Of a stretch of DNA of 64,000 nt, positions 60,101-64,000 are shown one piece after another (the stretch's first letter is position 1; every line of letters starts with the position of its first letter). Below the pieces are notes generated by a model, which ran no database searches, had not been told where the DNA came from, and saw nothing but the letters and a program-made list of their open reading frames with translations. Source of the stretch: Epiperipatus broadwayi. Its lineage: Eukaryota; Onychophora; Udeonychophora; Euonychophora; Peripatidae. The DNA is taken from NCBI GenBank assembly GCA_028023455.1, contig JAQFVV010006221.1:5683011-5747010 (forward strand), in the 5' to 3' direction. A program made the translations under genes and the position numbers.

Positions 60101-62015
60101 AGATTTAAATGTATTTTTTTATTATTTTATGCATCTTTTAATTGATATCATATATATATAAGTCATGTATGAATGTTTTACTGTTTCTTTTAGAGTACAC
60201 TTTAATTTAAAATTTATTATGTTTAAATATATATAACTCTGAAAGAAATGTTTTTTCTTGTATTGGTAATTTTGGTAATCCTTAATAAAATTTAATTATT
60301 ATTATAGAATAATTCAATTCATCTCCCCTCCTCTCTTAAAAGCTTTAAAACCTAAGTGTTTTTTTTACTTCTTTTTTAAGAAAACAAGTTTAATCACTCA
60401 GTAAAATCTTTTAAAGAAGATTGTAATAATGTTTAAAATTAACCTTTTTTGATTAGCATTAATTAATTTATTTTATACATGGGTGATTTGACTTTAGATT
60501 TACTAAAAGCTATTATATAGAGAGTATTCATTTACTTGGGTGTGTAGACTTAAAACTCATCCATACAAATACCACTTATTTATAGGGCTTTTTTGCTTTC
60601 ACTGGGGTATCTACCCAGTCAATATTATTAGTATATTCCAGTCACCTAGTCTGACTACTATCTTCATTGCAATCTTTTACTCTAGTATGGCCTGGCTTTG
60701 GTATAGTCAGCATGCCCTCTTGTTTATTAGTTTCACTATAGCTTCGAAAATTCTTAAGAGCCTCTGACCACAGCTTTTCAGTCAAATTCATATCTCTTTT
60801 AAACTGGGCTACCAATTGACTCATTTGTGTTTTGCATGGTAAACTTAGAAAGAGCTTATCATGTCTCTTACATTGAATAGCCTTTCTATTTTATCTATAT
60901 TTGTTGGTTTATATATTGTCACACACACGTGTCTATTGTATGCATAAATGTTCAATGAGATAAAATTTCATATTTTATTTCTTATTAAAAGTCATTCTCA
61001 TATGTATATCTCCTATGTTGTAAAATGCTGTTAAAAGATTATTTTAGTTTTTGAAGTAATTGAATTAGGAGATCAATGTAGCTGTCAAAGTTGTGAAGAA
61101 CATTCATAGATGCAATATTAATTAATTTATTAAATTTTTGATTTCTTAATTTTTCTTTTAATTGTCACACACTTTACTATTATTATATTTATCATATTAG
61201 TTTGGCTGATGTTTGTTTATTGTGTCTATCAGTTGTTTAATATTTGTGAGTCTCATATTCTGAGCTGAGCTAATGTCGAGCAGGTAATTTATTTTGTCAA
61301 GATGCTCATCATCATTAGTGAATAGTCGGTCACCTCAAATTTTATAGATTCATTAAGTAGCCAATTAGCACCCTCAAGTGACTATGTTCTTACAGACAGG
61401 ATCGGTGCCCTATGTATATATACCACAAATTCTTAACCATTTGTCAAAGGATTGGAGATAATAAAGGATAATTGAAAGGAATCCCATTTAAAAATATAGA
61501 TAAAAACAAATGTAAAATATAACTTAATCATTGGTTTTAAGTAAAATATAGATATTGGAATTTAAGACATTTCCCATCTATTGTGAGTAGATATAATAAA
61601 TATAAGTGTAGCTTAACACATATGAAATCTAAAAAGAAATAATCACACTGATTTGAAAGATAAAAATAAATAACCCTGCTATATGAGAAAAAATTGGGCT
61701 TAATGTTAATTTCTTTAAATAAATCTTATCTAATTATTAATTTATGGCAAATATATATATATTTCAAAATAAAATAAAAAATGTTGACATTTATTTGGTT
61801 TAGACAAGTTCCACATTTTAATTGAACTATGTGTAAGAACTATTAAAAGAAAGTCAAAAATTTTCACACATAAATAAAAAAAAGTTCTCTTTTTTTAAAA
61901 AATGAGTAACAAAATGAAAAAAAAGGTTGTGGAAAGGTTATATTTAATAATTTTAAAAAATGTTATCACTTTGTTGTAATGAGCAAACAGTTTAAACTTC
62001 GTGGCTAATTGTTTT
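57170..62015. other. AT-rich flanking DNA
   Basis: Mostly plain AT-rich sequence. 59690-60030 and 60540-60840 are of higher complexity. The latter has a 60-codon minus-strand frame with MSQLVAQFKRDMNL that I could not assign; it may be an old retroelement. Confidence 0.4.
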
Positions 62016-62029
62016 AAAGTGCAAAATAT

Positions 62030-62135
62030 AAAATGCGCTAACACGCACAAGCACACAATGCTGAAATAAAATAAATATAAATTTCTTTAGCTTTGTGTGC
62101 TTGTGCGTGTTAGCGCCTTTTATATTTTGCTCTTT
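62030..62135. repeat. Family G foldback, short
   Basis: GCAAAATATAAAATGCGCTA and ACACGCACAAGCACACAATG are mirrored by their complements ending GGCGC...TTTTATATTTTGC, with arms of about 50 bp. Its ends match those of 63455-63945. Confidence 0.8.
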
Positions 62136-63454
62136 ATTGTAATAATTTTTTTTAAGAATATTTTTTAAATAAAATTTTAAAAAATGTTATTTGAAATTAA
62201 AAAAAAAAAAAATTAGTAATGCAGAAAAATAAAGCACTGCGATCATGATTTATTAATAACAGATATGAAAAATAATGTCTGTGGAAAAAAACTAACATTT
62301 TTATGATGCAGATTTCAAGCTCAAAGAGAATACAGTGGATGTAGAATAACAATACTGTACATGTGAATATAGTGGATTAAGTTCACTATATAAAATATAC
62401 AAATGCTAAGAAAATATGATAATTGTTTGATTTTTTAAAATCCTTGTGTAGACGTCAATAATGAGTTGTTTATTATCATGGATATGCAAATTGATTATGA
62501 AAATGTGGAATGGAATAGAAAATTATTGATGTATTTAAAATATAGTACTGGTGAATAGGAACATAGACAAATAGAAAATCAAGCTTTCATCTTAAGCCCA
62601 ATTTATCGAAAAAATTTGTGTAGTGGATTGGGGGAAAGAGAACTAATGCTTTAAAAGTCCTTTTTTTTTTACAAGAGGAAAAGTGAAGTGTGTGTAAAGG
62701 ATTAAAAATAAATAATGATAATATGTTCAGTCATTCCAACACAAATAAGATAGAAGACTCAAACTGAGCACTTTAAAAAAATAAATGGCAGATAATTCAA
62801 CCTATTTATTGACCAATGACAAAGGAATTAATAGTTTAGAATCAAAGTTACAGATGTAAATGGCTTATCCAAAGAAGAAAATAACGTTCTTAATAATTAT
62901 ATTTTGCCATTTCATAAATTGAAAGATTCTCTATGACATTTTATATGCTAAACAATATATTATGGGCACAATATAGTAGTCTCATTTTCAAAAATTTGGA
63001 TCTTTAAATTTTTGCCCTCACCAATTTTTATTTTTTAAATTTTGAGTACAACGCCAAAAACTCACAAGACAATAAATAAAATATACATATATTTTATAAT
63101 ATATATTTAAGTAAATATCTAAAGTAATAAGCCTAATTGATGTGTGTCATATTCCTATTTTGACTCTGAAATACTCCATCCAATTGCTTAATTCATAATT
63201 TATACTTTTTCCTAGCAAAGAAGTTAAAGAAGAAGACAATATTTAAAAATTGATATAAATTAGTCATAGGAAAAAAAAAATTTCTGAGACAAAAAATTAA
63301 AGAGAAAAACGAGTCCATCTAATATATATTAAAATTAATAGCTAGCAAAAAAATACATAGAAAGTCATTTCGATCACCCATACTGGAGTAAATATAGTAA
63401 TTAGATTCTGTTAGATATATCAATAGCAATTCCACTATATTAGCAATGTATAAA

Positions 63455-63945
63455 TATATAAAATGCGCTAAAACGCACGAACACACAACGCTGAAGACAA
63501 AGAAATCTTAATATTGTAGATTGATATAAACTTAATATATGTATCCAAGAATGTGTCTAGAGCTTTCGAGGTCCTCATATTCATAGCCATTCCATTTCCT
63601 GGAGATCTTATAACAAGAGTCTTTTCTGTTTATAGAATTGTTATCTTTAGCGATCTTAAGAGAAAAGTAAAGGAAGCTTACTTTACCGCTAAAGGTAACA
63701 ACTCTATAAGCAGAAAAGACTCTTGTTATAAGATCTCCAGGAAAAGGAATACTTAACTATCTCATTTACATAAATTTGCATAGCTCTTAACCAACCTATT
63801 TATTTACAAGATGGCTATGAATATGAGGACCTCGGCCCTCGAAAGCGCTTAACGACATACTTGGATACATATATTTAGTTTATGTCAATCTACAGTATTA
63901 AGATTCCTTTGTCTTCAGCTTCGCGTGCTCGTGCGTTTTAGCCAC
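63455..63945. mobile_element. Family G foldback, long
   Basis: Arms of up to about 200 bp mirror around about 63665: AAAACGCACGAACACACAAC, CTGAAGACAAAGAAATCTTA, ACTTAATATATGTATCCAAG, GAGGTCCTCATATTCATAGC, CCTGGAGATCTTATAACAAG with their complements. An extra segment (about 63750-63810) lies on the right only. A CTGAAGA word is present but without a helix II, so no ribozyme is called. Confidence 0.75.
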
Positions 63946-64000
63946 AAAGCCTAAAGTTTTTGATCATTTTTATCATGCAATATAAAATGAAAAAAATTAT

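Noticed and set aside
63490-63515. Hammerhead in family G (CTGAAGACAAAGAAATC)
   Set aside because: CTGAAGA is present but no helix II stem or cleavage triplet follows.

Overview
This is an intron-scale piece of an animal nuclear genome. It is very AT-rich, with long (TA)n runs, metazoan-type GT/AG introns, and many SINE-, MITE-, LINE-, Penelope- and LTR-type repeats. The one host gene seen encodes a carbonyl-reductase-1-like enzyme. The lineage cannot be fixed from sequence alone; an invertebrate is my inference. No bacterial-style genes, tRNA, rRNA or CRISPR were found, and almost all short open frames are noise or transposon remnants.

Host gene: four + strand exons (11636-11764, 18157-18298, 33818-33881, 51759-51862) join in phase to give the C-terminal half of a short-chain dehydrogenase/reductase of the CBR1 family, including the catalytic Ser and the Tyr-x-x-x-Lys pair, ending at a TGA. 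Introns are about 6.4, 15.5 and 17.9 kb. The N-terminal Rossmann exons were not found and probably lie upstream of the window.

Repeats fill the introns and flanks. (1) 286-1688 and 36394-37728: two non-autonomous DNA transposons with TIRs starting GGT and perfect 8-bp target duplications. (2) 20901-21356 and 30293-30980: hAT-type MITEs. (3) 38529-45310: an LTR element with about 2.3-kb TG...CA repeats and no coding interior. (4) LINE reverse-transcriptase wreckage at 23.2-24.2, 30-32.6 and 47.1-49.4 kb. (5) Penelope-like GIY-YIG endonuclease remnants at 1.8-2.2, 20.0-20.3 and 34.5-35.8 kb. (6) A large set of foldback (inverted-dimer) elements, called families A to G here.

The most interesting content is set 6. 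Three unrelated foldback families (A, B, D) carry hammerhead-ribozyme motifs: CUGANGA-type core, helix II, GAAA, short helix III, GUC cleavage site and, in A and B, a paired helix I. Several of these foldbacks are bounded by 11-14 bp direct repeats. One sits inside a LINE whose reading resumes cleanly after it. Together with the Penelope remnants this suggests ribozyme-bearing non-autonomous retroelements that integrate as inverted dimers.
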